Source: Devosia sp.
GTDB taxonomy: Bacteria; Pseudomonadota; Alphaproteobacteria; Rhizobiales; Devosiaceae
Reading direction: 5' to 3'
Length of the DNA: 54,843 nucleotides
Assembly (NCBI GenBank): GCA_015234425.1
Contig: JADGNE010000012.1
Location: 1 to 54,843 of the forward strand
Every line of letters starts with the position of its first letter. The stretch's first letter is position 1. Shown piece by piece: positions 1-8,455 of the stretch. A program made the position numbers and the translations under genes. Below the pieces are notes generated by a model, which saw nothing but the letters and a program-made list of their open reading frames with translations, was not told the origin of the DNA and did no database searches.

Positions 1-1340
1 AGCGGATTGATCTTTTCCTTCTTGTAGAGCTCCATCATCGCCTGCTGCTGGGCAGGGCGATCGTCCTTGAGGCGCTCCTGGATCGCCTTCATTTCCGGCT
101 GTACGCGGCGCATGGCGGCCATGGACGCGTAGGAACGGTTGGCGAGCGGGAAGAAGATGGCCTTGACGATAACGGTCACGGCAAGGATCGCGAGGCCGAA
201 ATTGCCCAGGATGCCGTAGAGCGTCACCAGCAGCCAGTGCATCGGCTTGGTCAGGAAGTGGAACCAGCCCCAGTCGATCAACAGCTCGAGGCGGTCGATG
301 CCATGGTCGCGCTCATAGGAGGCGATGACCTGTTCTTCCTTGGCGCCGGCAAAGACGAAGCTTTCGCTGCTGGCGCTGCCGCCGGCGGGCACGACGATTG
401 GCTGGGTCTCGACATAGTTCGACTGGTAGATCGGCGTCTGGCCCTGAAGCGTGTGGGCAAAGCGCGCATTGATCTGGGTACCCGGCTTGGGCAGCACGGC
501 GGTTGCCCAGTACTTGTCGGTGATGCCGAGCCAGCCGGTGGTCGAGGAGAAGTCGACCTGACGATCGTTCTGGATGTCATGATACTTGCGCGCGACCCAA
601 TTGTTGGAGCCGAGCACCCCGATCAGGCCTTCATGCTGGATGAAGAAGTTCTGCACCGGAGGCGTGCCCTGGCGCACGACGCGTGCATAGGGGAACAGCG
701 CAACATCGCCCGTACCGGTGTTTTCAACGGTCTGGGTGGTGGTGAAGAGATAGAAATCGTCGACGGCAATTGTGCGCGTGAAGATCAGGCCCTGGCCATT
801 GTCATAGCGCAGGGTGACCGGGGTTGCCGAGGTGAGGGTGGTGTTGTCGCCAACCACGGACCAGAGGGTCTGGCCGTCGGGCAGGGCAACAGTGGAGCCG
901 GCTGCTGGCGCCCAACCCTGCTCGATGTAATAGCCACCCGGCGCGCCGGCAGGCGAGAGCAGGGTGATGATCGGGGAATCGGGGGCAGTGGTCTCGCGAT
1001 ACTGCTTGAGTTCGAGATCGTCGATCCGCGCGCCGACCAGATTGATCGAGCCATCGAGGTCGGGGGTATTGATCTCGACGCGCGCGGATGCGGCGATGGC
1101 GCTGGCGCGGTCGGCAAACGCAACCGCACCGCCGCTGACGGGCGCGGCGCCTGCTGCGGCTGTGGTGCCGTCCTGCGGCACGGCCAGATTGCCCTGGGCT
1201 TCGGCCTGCTGTGCGGCGGCGATTTCAGCCTGCTGCTGCGCGCGCTCGAGCTGCGGCCCGGCGATGAAGAACTGCCAGCCGAACAGCACGAGCATGCTCA
1301 GCACGACGGCTAGGATGACATTGCGATTGTCAGAATTCAT
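1..1340 (-). CDS. yidC: Membrane protein insertase YidC (C-terminus beyond left edge)
   Basis: YidC/Oxa1-family insertase that places proteins into the inner membrane alone or with SecYEG. The visible part has the N-terminal membrane anchor (MNSDNRNVILAVVLSMLVLF), an Ala/Gln-rich linker, the large periplasmic beta domain, and then the first hydrophobic segment of the conserved core (LVTLYGILGNFGLAILAVTV) with the following cytoplasmic coiled region (MAAMRRVQPEMKAIQERLKDD). The remaining transmembrane segments lie outside the window. The start ATG at 1340 overlaps the rnpA stop as ATGA, so translation is probably coupled. The order rpmH-rnpA-yidC is the widely conserved one. Confidence 0.97.
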   Translation of the reverse strand, partial: MNSDNRNVILAVVLSMLVLFGWQFFIAGPQLERAQQQAEIAAAQQAEAQGNLAVPQDGTTAAAGAAPVSGGAVAFADRASAIAASARVEINTPDLDGSINLVGARIDDLELKQYRETTAPDSPIITLLSPAGAPGGYYIEQGWAPAAGSTVALPDGQTLWSVVGDNTTLTSATPVTLRYDNGQGLIFTRTIAVDDFYLFTTTQTVENTGTGDVALFPYARVVRQGTPPVQNFFIQHEGLIGVLGSNNWVARKYHDIQNDRQVDFSSTTGWLGITDKYWATAVLPKPGTQINARFAHTLQGQTPIYQSNYVETQPIVVPAGGSASSESFVFAGAKEEQVIASYERDHGIDRLELLIDWGWFHFLTKPMHWLLVTLYGILGNFGLAILAVTVIVKAIFFPLANRSYASMAAMRRVQPEMKAIQERLKDDRPAQQQAMMELYKKEKINP

Positions 1341-1744
1341 GGTCTGAGGTTCCGTTGGCCACGGCCGGTATGGGAGCGGTTATTCCCCGCCTTCTCGTCA
1401 TGCACGCGGATAATCAGGCCGCCCAGATCGGCGACCATCTTGGCGAAAGGCTGGCTCAGCGCCTCACGCCGAGCCACGAGCACATAATCATTGCCGGGCA
1501 CAAAGTCACCGGCGCAGGCTGCCGCAGCCGCGCGCAGGCGGCGCTTCATGCGGTTTCGCTCGGGGGAGTTGCCGACTTTCTTGGTGACGGTGAAGCCTAC
1601 GCCTGCGTCGTCATCCTGGGCCGGAATTGCCTGCAGTCCAAATGCAGACCGCCCGGCGCGATTGCCCCGGGCAGCCTTCAGAAATTGCGAGCGCCGCTTC
1701 AGGCGGCGCAATTTCACAGATTGGATCGGGAGTTCGGCCGTCAT
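1337..1744 (-). CDS. rnpA: Ribonuclease P protein component
   Basis: Basic protein subunit of RNase P, which assists the RNA subunit in removing 5' leaders from pre-tRNAs. The 135-residue product is Arg/Lys-rich and carries the family RNR-type motif (NRMKRRLRAA) after a conserved strand (GVGFTVTKKVGNSPERN). A longer open frame exists upstream, but it overlaps rpmH; the ATG at 1744 (MTAELPIQSVKLRRLKRR) gives the usual family length and lies 13 nt after the rpmH stop. It overlaps yidC at its 3' end. Confidence 0.95.
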   Translation of the reverse strand: MTAELPIQSVKLRRLKRRSQFLKAARGNRAGRSAFGLQAIPAQDDDAGVGFTVTKKVGNSPERNRMKRRLRAAAAACAGDFVPGNDYVLVARREALSQPFAKMVADLGGLIIRVHDEKAGNNRSHTGRGQRNLRP

Positions 1745-1757
1745 CCGGCCAAAATCC

Positions 1758-1892
1758 TTAAGCCGAGAGCTTCTTGCGGCCGTCGCGACGACGACGGTTG
1801 AGAATCGCACGGCCGTCCTTGGTGGCCATACGGGCGCGGAAACCGTGACGGCGAGCGCGGACGAGCTTGCTGGGCTGATAAGTACGCTTCAT
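1758..1892 (-). CDS. rpmH: 50S ribosomal protein L34
   Basis: A 44-residue, very basic ribosomal protein beginning [19 protein letters not shown] and ending in an Arg/Lys-rich tail, which is the full family length. It is the first gene of the rpmH-rnpA-yidC cluster. The 235 bp upstream, between it and the divergent flavoprotein gene, must hold its promoter; I could not assign the boxes. Confidence 0.97.
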   Translation of the reverse strand: MKRTYQPSKLVRARRHGFRARMATKDGRAILNRRRRDGRKKLSA

Positions 1893-2127
1893 GACTTCAG
1901 ACCGCGCAGAGCACGGTTCCTCTTCTTGGGCACTGCGGGACGCAGAAAAATTCGTTTGGTCAACGGGCGCAGGCCACGTCGACTTCGGTCGAGGGGTCTA
2001 TAGGGAAAAGCCGGCATCAAGTCAACGCGGCAGCGGGGGGAAAGGGCAAGGTTTCCGCCCTGTTGTCAATCAATCGATATGCCACCATAACGATTACCTT
2101 CTTCAGTGCCTGCGGCGGATTTGCCTC

Positions 2128-3549
2128 GTGTCCCAATCTCCTGACCTGTGCATTGTGGGTGCCGGTGCCCTTGGCATCGCTCTTGCCCTCCATGCTCGCC
2201 GTCTCGGAGCCAGTGTTGTGCTGGCCGGCCGGGAAGGGGGCGAGCAGGGGGATCAAGACCAGTCTGCGCTAAGGCTTGCGGCTCTTTCCGCCAGTGCAGC
2301 CATGGCCGAAACCCTCCTCCGATCCGCCTCGATGGGGCTGCCGGAGCCCCGCAAGCCGGCGCTCAAGGCTGTCGCCGAGCGGGTCGAAGCCGTCGTTGGC
2401 CATCAGGGGATCGAGCACGATGACGTCATACTGACCGCGAAGGGAATAGAGGTCCTTCGCGGTGATGTCCAATTTGCCGGTCCACGCGCCCTTCAGATCG
2501 GTGACACGCTTATAAAGCCAGGTGCGACAATTCTCGCCTGCGGCTCGACGGCCATCGTGCCCGAGCTTGAGGGCATTGATCGCGTCCCCGCCTTCACGCT
2601 CGATTCCATTCTCGACAATACCCGTAAGCTGACCCATCTGGTGGTCATCGGCGGCGGCGAGGCGGCTGTCGAAATGGCCCAGCTCCAGCGTCGTCTTGGT
2701 GCCGAAGTCACTCTGGTGACGCAGGGCGAAGCTTTGCCCGGCTTTGATCGGGAGGGGGTCAATATCCTGTTGCGCAGCCTCGAGGGCGAAGGCGTGCGTA
2801 TTCTGGCCGGCAGCCGCGTCGCAAAGATCGTGCCGCGCGCCCAGGGCACGGGCGTGCTCGTTGAAACTGCTGAAGGTGAGACCGAGGCACTCGACGTCTC
2901 CCATATTCTCTTGGCCGAGGGTCGTGCGGTCGACTGGCGGGCGCTGGATCTCGCCAAGGCGCGGCTCCGTCCGCGCAAGGGAGAAGACACGGGACTGGTT
3001 CATGGTCCTCTGGGCCAGACCTCAAATCCCGCCGTGCGCCTTGTTGGTCCCGCCGCTGGTATGGAGCAATTCCCCGCAGCCCTCGCGCATGGCCGGGCCG
3101 TGGTGGAAGCTCTGGTTCACGGTGGATCAGGGACGACGCCGATCGTGCCGCGCATTGTCGGTACGGAACCGGCGTTGGCCCAGTTGGGAGCCATGGCCGC
3201 GGGGTCGAACAAAAAGACCATCGGCCGTCAGCTGCTGCGGGCCAATCTGGGTGAGAATGCCCTGATGGCGGCGCGGGGGCAGCGCCGGGGCCTTGTCAAA
3301 CTCGCTATCGAAAAGAATGAGCAGATCGTGGGCGCAGTCATCGTGGCGCCCGATGCCGGTGAGCTTGCCGGGCTCGTGGGGCTCGCCATGCACAGGCGTA
3401 TTGGCCTCAGGGGGCTTGCAGCCATGCCCGTGCCGCGTCCGAGCCTTGCTGCCGCGCTGCAGGAGCTGGCCGATGAGGCGCTCCCACCGCGCCCCCCTTC
3501 CCCCTCCCTGAAGCTCCGGCGAGCCGTTCGGTCTCTCATTACGCGCTAG
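2128..3549 (+). CDS. FAD/NAD(P)-dependent disulfide-reductase-like flavoprotein lacking redox cysteines
   Basis: About 473 residues with the fold of the dihydrolipoamide dehydrogenase / mercuric reductase family. An N-terminal FAD-binding Rossmann motif (CIVGAGALGIALALHARRLG) is followed by a second NAD(P) Rossmann motif (LVVIGGGEAAVEMAQLQRRL), then a C-terminal dimerisation-like domain. The CxxxxC redox pair that should follow the FAD motif is absent; that stretch reads GEQGDQDQSALRL. The C-terminal HPT catalytic motif reads RPS. Disulfide reduction is therefore unlikely, and the true substrate is unknown. The GTG at 2128 places the Rossmann motif at the expected distance from the N-terminus; the frame stays open upstream without family sequence. 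The histidine kinase gene follows 51 bp downstream. Confidence 0.8.
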   Translation: MSQSPDLCIVGAGALGIALALHARRLGASVVLAGREGGEQGDQDQSALRLAALSASAAMAETLLRSASMGLPEPRKPALKAVAERVEAVVGHQGIEHDDVILTAKGIEVLRGDVQFAGPRALQIGDTLIKPGATILACGSTAIVPELEGIDRVPAFTLDSILDNTRKLTHLVVIGGGEAAVEMAQLQRRLGAEVTLVTQGEALPGFDREGVNILLRSLEGEGVRILAGSRVAKIVPRAQGTGVLVETAEGETEALDVSHILLAEGRAVDWRALDLAKARLRPRKGEDTGLVHGPLGQTSNPAVRLVGPAAGMEQFPAALAHGRAVVEALVHGGSGTTPIVPRIVGTEPALAQLGAMAAGSNKKTIGRQLLRANLGENALMAARGQRRGLVKLAIEKNEQIVGAVIVAPDAGELAGLVGLAMHRRIGLRGLAAMPVPRPSLAAALQELADEALPPRPPSPSLKLRRAVRSLITR

Positions 3550-3600
3550 GCGTGGCGGAGGGGTGACCGGCAGAGGCGCTTGGCTTAATATCGAATCACG

Positions 3601-5028
3601 ATGTCCGACGAATCCCGTGCCAGTACCGTTCGTCTTTCCAGCCTGTCCAACAAGCTGATAGCCGCGATCATTGCTGTCATCTTTCTCGTCGAGATCGTGA
3701 TCTACCTCCCATCCCTCGCCATGTTCCGCGCTACCTGGCTCGATGATCGGCTGCGTGTGGGTGTCGTGGCCGCACGTGTGCTGGACGCCGTGCCCGACGT
3801 AATGGCCCTGCCGCGCAGCCTGACCGACCGCCTGCTGACCTCCGCCGGGGCGGACGCCATCGTCTATCGCCGTGCCGGCCAGAGCCAGCTCATCGAGCTG
3901 GCCGAGCCGGTGTCGCCCGAAGTCGTCGTGACCGCCGACATGCGCCAGCGCGATATCGGCAGCCTGATGGTCGGCGCCATCGACACGCTGCTGGCCGGGC
4001 CCGGGCGAACGCTTCGAATCATCGGGGAGGGGGACATTGACGAAAGTCTCGTCGAGATTCTTATGCCCGAGACGCAGCTGCGGCGGGACATGATCGACTA
4101 TTCGCGCAATATCCTTCTGGTCTCGCTCGGCATCGCCGCCGTGACGGCCTTTGCGCTCTATATGCTGGTCAGCCAGCTCTTCATTTTACCGATCCAGCGA
4201 CTGACGCGAAACATATTGAGTTTCCGGCAGGCCCCCGAGAATGCCTCGCTCATCCTCAGCGCCACGACGCGGCGGGACGAGATCGGCGTGCTTGAACGCG
4301 AGCTCTCGGCCATGGAAGGGGAATTGTTCTCCATGCTGCGCCAGCAGCGCCATCTGGCTGACCTCGGCCTCGCCGTCGCCAAGATCAATCACGATCTGCG
4401 CAATACGCTCACTTCGGCGCAATTGCTTTCCGATCAGGTGGCGACGCTCGATGATCCCAAAGTGCAGCGCCTCGCTCCGCGGCTCGTCACCACGCTCGAC
4501 AAGGCCATCGGCTTTGCCCAGTCAGTGCTCGACTATGGGCGCGAAGCGGCAAGCGTGCCGGTGCTGGCACCCGTCGCCCTGCGTGGCCTCGTCGAGGACG
4601 CAGCTTTTGAGGCCCGGGTCGCCGGACACCCCGATATCAGATTCGACAATGCCATTGCCGAGGATGTCGTTGTTCTCATCGATGCGGGGCAGATGGGGCG
4701 GGTCTTCGTCAATCTGCTCAAGAACGCCCGCGAGGCGCTGGAAGCCGCGCCGCAGCGTGCGGGCGCGCAGATAGTCGTCACTTCGCATCTGGTCGGCGCT
4801 GACGTTAACGTGTGGGTCACAGATAACGGCCCGGGGCTGCCGCCACGCGCCCGCGACAATCTTTTTGTCGCCTTCGAAGGATCGGCCCGCGCCGGCGGAA
4901 CTGGCCTAGGCCTTGCGATTGCACGCGAATTGACCGAGGCCAACGGCGGCCAGCTGCGCCATGTCGACCCTGAAGAGGGCGGAACCCGCTTCGAATTGGT
5001 CTTGCCTGTGGATATTCACAGCCAATGA
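3601..5028 (+). CDS. Membrane sensor histidine kinase (orphan)
   Basis: A 475-residue kinase with a transmembrane segment near residues 18-40, an extracytoplasmic sensor region, and a second membrane segment near 168-190 followed by a HAMP-like linker. The phosphoacceptor box is INHDLRNTLTSAQL with His264. The ATP-binding domain shows the N box (NLLKNAREALEA), G1 (DNGPGLPP) and G2 (GGTGLGLAIARE). No response regulator is adjacent, so the partner must be elsewhere. The flavoprotein upstream could share a transcript. The signal it senses cannot be read from the sequence. Confidence 0.9.
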   Translation: MSDESRASTVRLSSLSNKLIAAIIAVIFLVEIVIYLPSLAMFRATWLDDRLRVGVVAARVLDAVPDVMALPRSLTDRLLTSAGADAIVYRRAGQSQLIELAEPVSPEVVVTADMRQRDIGSLMVGAIDTLLAGPGRTLRIIGEGDIDESLVEILMPETQLRRDMIDYSRNILLVSLGIAAVTAFALYMLVSQLFILPIQRLTRNILSFRQAPENASLILSATTRRDEIGVLERELSAMEGELFSMLRQQRHLADLGLAVAKINHDLRNTLTSAQLLSDQVATLDDPKVQRLAPRLVTTLDKAIGFAQSVLDYGREAASVPVLAPVALRGLVEDAAFEARVAGHPDIRFDNAIAEDVVVLIDAGQMGRVFVNLLKNAREALEAAPQRAGAQIVVTSHLVGADVNVWVTDNGPGLPPRARDNLFVAFEGSARAGGTGLGLAIARELTEANGGQLRHVDPEEGGTRFELVLPVDIHSQ

Positions 5029-5149
5029 GACATTGACGGCAAAAAGCTGTCGCTGCCGCTTGCAATGCGGAAAACACCAATGTAATGGGTTGCCTCGTTG
5101 GACGGAGAGATTGATCTCCCCCAGCAAACGCCGCGAAAAAGCGGCATGC

Positions 5150-5226
5150 GCGCCCGTAGCTCAGCTGGATAGAGCACCAGACTACGAATCTGGGGGTCGG
5201 ACGTTCGAATCGTTCCGGGCGCGCCA
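5150..5226 (+). tRNA. tRNA-Arg (anticodon ACG)
   Basis: A 77-nt cloverleaf: acceptor arm GCGCCCG pairs with CGGGCGC, the anticodon stem CCAGA/TCTGG encloses loop CTACGAA (anticodon ACG), the T arm contains TTCGAAT, and the CCA end is encoded at 5224-5226. Adenosine 34 would be deaminated to inosine to read CGU/CGC/CGA. Confidence 0.97.
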
Positions 5227-5258
5227 TTTCTACCTTTCAGTGTAGAAATTCAATTTTT
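5226..5258 (+). terminator. Rho-independent terminator after tRNA-Arg
   Basis: ATTTCTAC (5226-5233) pairs with GTAGAAAT (5242-5249) around an 8-nt loop, and a T-rich run (CAATTTTT) follows. The stem starts at the last base of the tRNA. Confidence 0.7.
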
Positions 5259-5518
5259 CCCAACATAATCAATGATCGCTTTGCCCGCAGGGCATCCTTG
5301 CCGCAGGAAACCTCACCCTGACGTGTTGGGCTGGCCTCATCGCGCGCCATGAGCGTTGGGTGATCGTCACAGCATGATGATCTGTGCCCCAGCAGGGGCA
5401 CACAGCGGCTGTTGGGGGCCTCGGCGGTGTCGTGGGTCCGGCGGCGCCCAGGCCTCGCGGTGGCCCTTCTGAGGCGTTGTACGCCGGCCATACATTCGGA
5501 TGCTTGTGCCCAAATGAA
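5259..5518. other. Gene-free stretch between tRNA-Arg and the sugar ABC operon
   Basis: About 260 bp between two terminators (one at each end). Short open frames exist on both strands, but none has a convincing start, codon pattern or recognisable sequence. I see no promoter or repeat here. Confidence 0.5.
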
Positions 5519-5544
5519 AACGCCCGATCCGGGGATCGGGCGTT
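5519..5544 (-). terminator. Rho-independent terminator of the sugar ABC operon
   Basis: Perfect 12-bp arms AACGCCCGATCC (5519-5530) and GGATCGGGCGTT (5533-5544); read on the minus strand the stem is followed by TTCATTT. It lies 30 bp past the stop of the ABC ATPase gene. Confidence 0.85.
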
Positions 5545-5573
5545 ATCTAGAGGTGGCGCCAAGTGCCGGGCTA

Positions 5574-6650
5574 CTAGCCGATGCGGTGGCGGTCGCTTCC
5601 GAAGAGGTGGGCGGCGGCCGGATCGAAGGCCAGGGAGATGGGGGCGCCGGCGGAGTGGCCCGACTGACCGGGCAGGACGGCGGTGATTTCCTCACCTTCA
5701 GCCAGTTTCACGCGTACGACCGTTTCGTTACCGAGTTGCTCGATGAGCTGAACGATGCCCTTGAGCGGACCATTTGCGTCCGACACGAGAGCATGCGGGC
5801 GCACGCCGAGGGTAACCGCATCGCCAGCAGCGACCGACGCGATGCCTTCAGTGGCGACTTCAACCTTTGTGGTGCCAAGTGCGACCGTGACGAGGCCGTT
5901 GCCGACCTCTTCGATCTTGCCCGGAACAAGGTTCATGTTTGGAGCGCCAATAAAGCCGGCGACAAAGAGATTGGCGGGCTTGTTATAAAGCTCGAGCGGG
6001 GAGCCGACCTGCTGGACGACGCCGGCATCGAGCACCACGATCTTGTCGGCCAGCGTCATGGCCTCCACCTGATCATGGGTCACATAGATCATGGTAGCGT
6101 CGAGATCCTTGTGCAGGCGCGCCAGTTCCATCCGCATGTCCCCGCGAAGGGCTGCGTCAAGGTTCGACAGGGGTTCGTCGAAGAGGAAGACGTCAGGCTG
6201 GCGCACGATGGCGCGGCCGATGGCGACGCGCTGGCGCTGGCCGCCGGAGAGCTGGGCAGGCTTGCGATCGAGCAGGTGCTCCATCTGCAGGATGCGGGCC
6301 GCTTCGCGGATCTTGGCGTCGCGCACATCCTTGGCCGTGCCAGCCATTTTGAGCCCAAAACCGACATTGTCGAAAACGCTCATATGGGGATAGAGCGCGT
6401 AGGACTGGAACACCATGGCGACGCCACGGTCTCGCGGCTCGACGTCGTTGACGACGCGGTCGCCTATGGCGATCGTACCCTCGGTGATGTCCTCAAGCCC
6501 GGCAATCATGCGCAGCAAGGTGGACTTTCCGCAGCCTGATGGCCCGACGAAGACGACAAACTCACCATGGGCGATGTCGAGGTCGACGCCTTTGATGACA
6601 GGCACTGGGCCGTAATTCTTGCGGACGGAGCGGATGGTCAGGCCAGCCAT
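5574..6650 (-). CDS. Sugar ABC transporter ATP-binding protein (MalK/UgpC type)
   Basis: The 358-residue ATPase subunit of a carbohydrate importer. It has Walker A at residues 36-44 (GPSGCGKST), the signature LSGGQ at 134-138, Walker B (VFLFDEP, about 154-160), the switch His192 (VTHDQ) and a C-terminal TOBE/regulatory domain of the MalK type (about 235-358). It is the last gene of the operon binding protein - permease - permease - ATPase and starts 13 nt after the upstream permease stop. It would drive uptake of the sugar released or bound by the gene products upstream. Confidence 0.94.
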   Translation of the reverse strand: MAGLTIRSVRKNYGPVPVIKGVDLDIAHGEFVVFVGPSGCGKSTLLRMIAGLEDITEGTIAIGDRVVNDVEPRDRGVAMVFQSYALYPHMSVFDNVGFGLKMAGTAKDVRDAKIREAARILQMEHLLDRKPAQLSGGQRQRVAIGRAIVRQPDVFLFDEPLSNLDAALRGDMRMELARLHKDLDATMIYVTHDQVEAMTLADKIVVLDAGVVQQVGSPLELYNKPANLFVAGFIGAPNMNLVPGKIEEVGNGLVTVALGTTKVEVATEGIASVAAGDAVTLGVRPHALVSDANGPLKGIVQLIEQLGNETVVRVKLAEGEEITAVLPGQSGHSAGAPISLAFDPAAAHLFGSDRHRIG

Positions 6651-6663
6651 GGAAGAAACTCCT

Positions 6664-7488
6664 TTAGCCCTTCACCGCGCCCTGCATCAGGGCGGCGACG
6701 AACTGGCGTTGGAACATGAGGAAAATGATGATGGTCGGCGTGAGGATGAGCAGCGCGCCGGCGCAGAGCAGCGGAATGTCGGTTCCCCACTGGCCCTGGA
6801 AGGCACCAAGGGCACCCGCCATGGTGCGCTGCATCGGGTCCTGAACCAAGACCACGGGCAGCAGGAACTGGTTCCAGGTCCAGAGGAAGAGCAGGATGGT
6901 CAGCGACATGATGGCCGGACGGGCCAGGGGCACCTGCACATACCAGAATTCCCGCCAGCGGGTGGCGCCGTCGAGCTGGGCCGCTTCGGTGAGGTCGTGC
7001 GGCACGTTGAGGAAGTGCGCGCGCATCCAGTAGACGCCAAAGGGCATGTAGAGGCCGATCAGCGGCAGGATGATTGCAAAGCGGGTGTTGAGGAGGCCCA
7101 TAGCCCGCACTTCGTAGTAAAGCGGCGTGATCACCGCCTCGAAGGGCAGTGTCAGGCCGAAGACGAAGATGAGGTAGAGCCACTTGTATTTATTGGTGGT
7201 GAGCTTGGCCAGGCCATAGCCGGCCATGGTGGCCAGAAGCACCGAGATCGGTACGACGCCGAGAACGATCAGCCCGCTCGAGATGAGCAGCTGGTCCATT
7301 TTAGCGACTTCGAAGGCACGGACGAAATTGTCCCATTGCGGATCGGCCGGCCATTGCAGGCCATTTGGATAGGTGCCCTGCGGCGCCAGCGCGGCCGACA
7401 GCATGGAGAGGAAGGGCAGCAGGGTCAGGATCATCAGGATGATGATGAGACCCCGCGCGACGAGGGTGTTTGGACGCGGCAAGGTCAT
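6664..7488 (-). CDS. Carbohydrate ABC transporter permease (MalG type)
   Basis: A 274-residue inner-membrane permease with about six transmembrane helices and the EAA loop that contacts the ATPase (EAAQLDGATRWREFWYVQVP). The ATG at 7488 overlaps the stop of the preceding permease as ATGA, which decides this start over a longer frame beginning seven codons earlier. Confidence 0.93.
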   Translation of the reverse strand: MTLPRPNTLVARGLIIILMILTLLPFLSMLSAALAPQGTYPNGLQWPADPQWDNFVRAFEVAKMDQLLISSGLIVLGVVPISVLLATMAGYGLAKLTTNKYKWLYLIFVFGLTLPFEAVITPLYYEVRAMGLLNTRFAIILPLIGLYMPFGVYWMRAHFLNVPHDLTEAAQLDGATRWREFWYVQVPLARPAIMSLTILLFLWTWNQFLLPVVLVQDPMQRTMAGALGAFQGQWGTDIPLLCAGALLILTPTIIIFLMFQRQFVAALMQGAVKG

Positions 7489-8408
7489 TTCTTTTCCCGA
7501 GCGAACCACTGGACCGGTGCGATGGAGACCAGCACGAGGACCATCAGGACGATGGCGAGCGCCGAGGCGAGGCCAACCTGACGATGGGCAAAGGCGAGGC
7601 GATAGATCTCGAGCCCCGGAACCATAGTAGTTATGCCCGGACCGCCCTGGGTGGCGATGTAGACGATGTCAAAGCTCGCCAGCGCGGAGATAACGGTGAG
7701 GGTCACGCAGACGGCGATTTCCTGCCGGAGGCCGGGCAGGGTGATGTAGCGGAATTCGTGCCAGGGGCGCGCGCCATCGAGACGGGCGGCTTCATAGAGG
7801 CTCGGGTCGATCTTGGTGATGCCGGTGACAAGCAGCATGGTGCAGAGGCCGAGCAAGACCCATGCACCGATGATGCCGACAGCGGGCAGGGCCCAGACGA
7901 AGTCACCCAGCCAGCCGCGCGCCCAGTCGGAGAGGCCGACGGCACGCAGGCCCTGATTGACGACACCGGTATTGGCGAACATCCAGCTCCAGGCGATGCC
8001 GGCGGCAACCAGCGGAATAACCTGGGGCAGGAACAGAATGGTGCGGGTCGCTGTGCCGAACGGTCCGGCCATGTGCCCGCGGATGACCGACGCTACCGCC
8101 AGTCCCAGCACGACCGGAATGATGGTGAAATAGCCCACGAGCTGGAAGGCATTGCCGATGATCTGCAGCAGCTTGGGGTCGGTCAGGACTGTGATGTAGT
8201 TGGTGAGGCCGTGGAAACGCGCCTCGCCGATCCCGTCCCAGCGCAGGAACGAGTAGTAAAAGCTCATGGCCAGCGGCACGAGCACAAAGGCCGCGTAGAA
8301 GGCGAAGGCGGGGGCAACAAAGAGCCAGGCCGCCCTTCTGGACTTGCGGCTCCCCCGGGACTGGGGGAGCCGCTGTTCTTGCCGCTGCGCGGCAGGTGTC
8401 GAGGACAT
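7485..8408 (-). CDS. Carbohydrate ABC transporter permease (MalF type)
   Basis: A 307-residue permease with a basic cytoplasmic N-terminus, the first helix at about residues 27-49 (WLFVAPAFAFYAAFVLVPLA) and the EAA loop EAARLDGARPWHEFRYITLP. It partners the MalG-type permease that overlaps its stop codon. It starts 47 nt after the binding-protein gene. Confidence 0.93.
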   Translation of the reverse strand: MSSTPAAQRQEQRLPQSRGSRKSRRAAWLFVAPAFAFYAAFVLVPLAMSFYYSFLRWDGIGEARFHGLTNYITVLTDPKLLQIIGNAFQLVGYFTIIPVVLGLAVASVIRGHMAGPFGTATRTILFLPQVIPLVAAGIAWSWMFANTGVVNQGLRAVGLSDWARGWLGDFVWALPAVGIIGAWVLLGLCTMLLVTGITKIDPSLYEAARLDGARPWHEFRYITLPGLRQEIAVCVTLTVISALASFDIVYIATQGGPGITTMVPGLEIYRLAFAHRQVGLASALAIVLMVLVLVSIAPVQWFAREKK

Positions 8409-8455
8409 GTGTCTAGTTCACCTTCACTCTGTTCGTGTCGCGCAGCAGATCCCGA

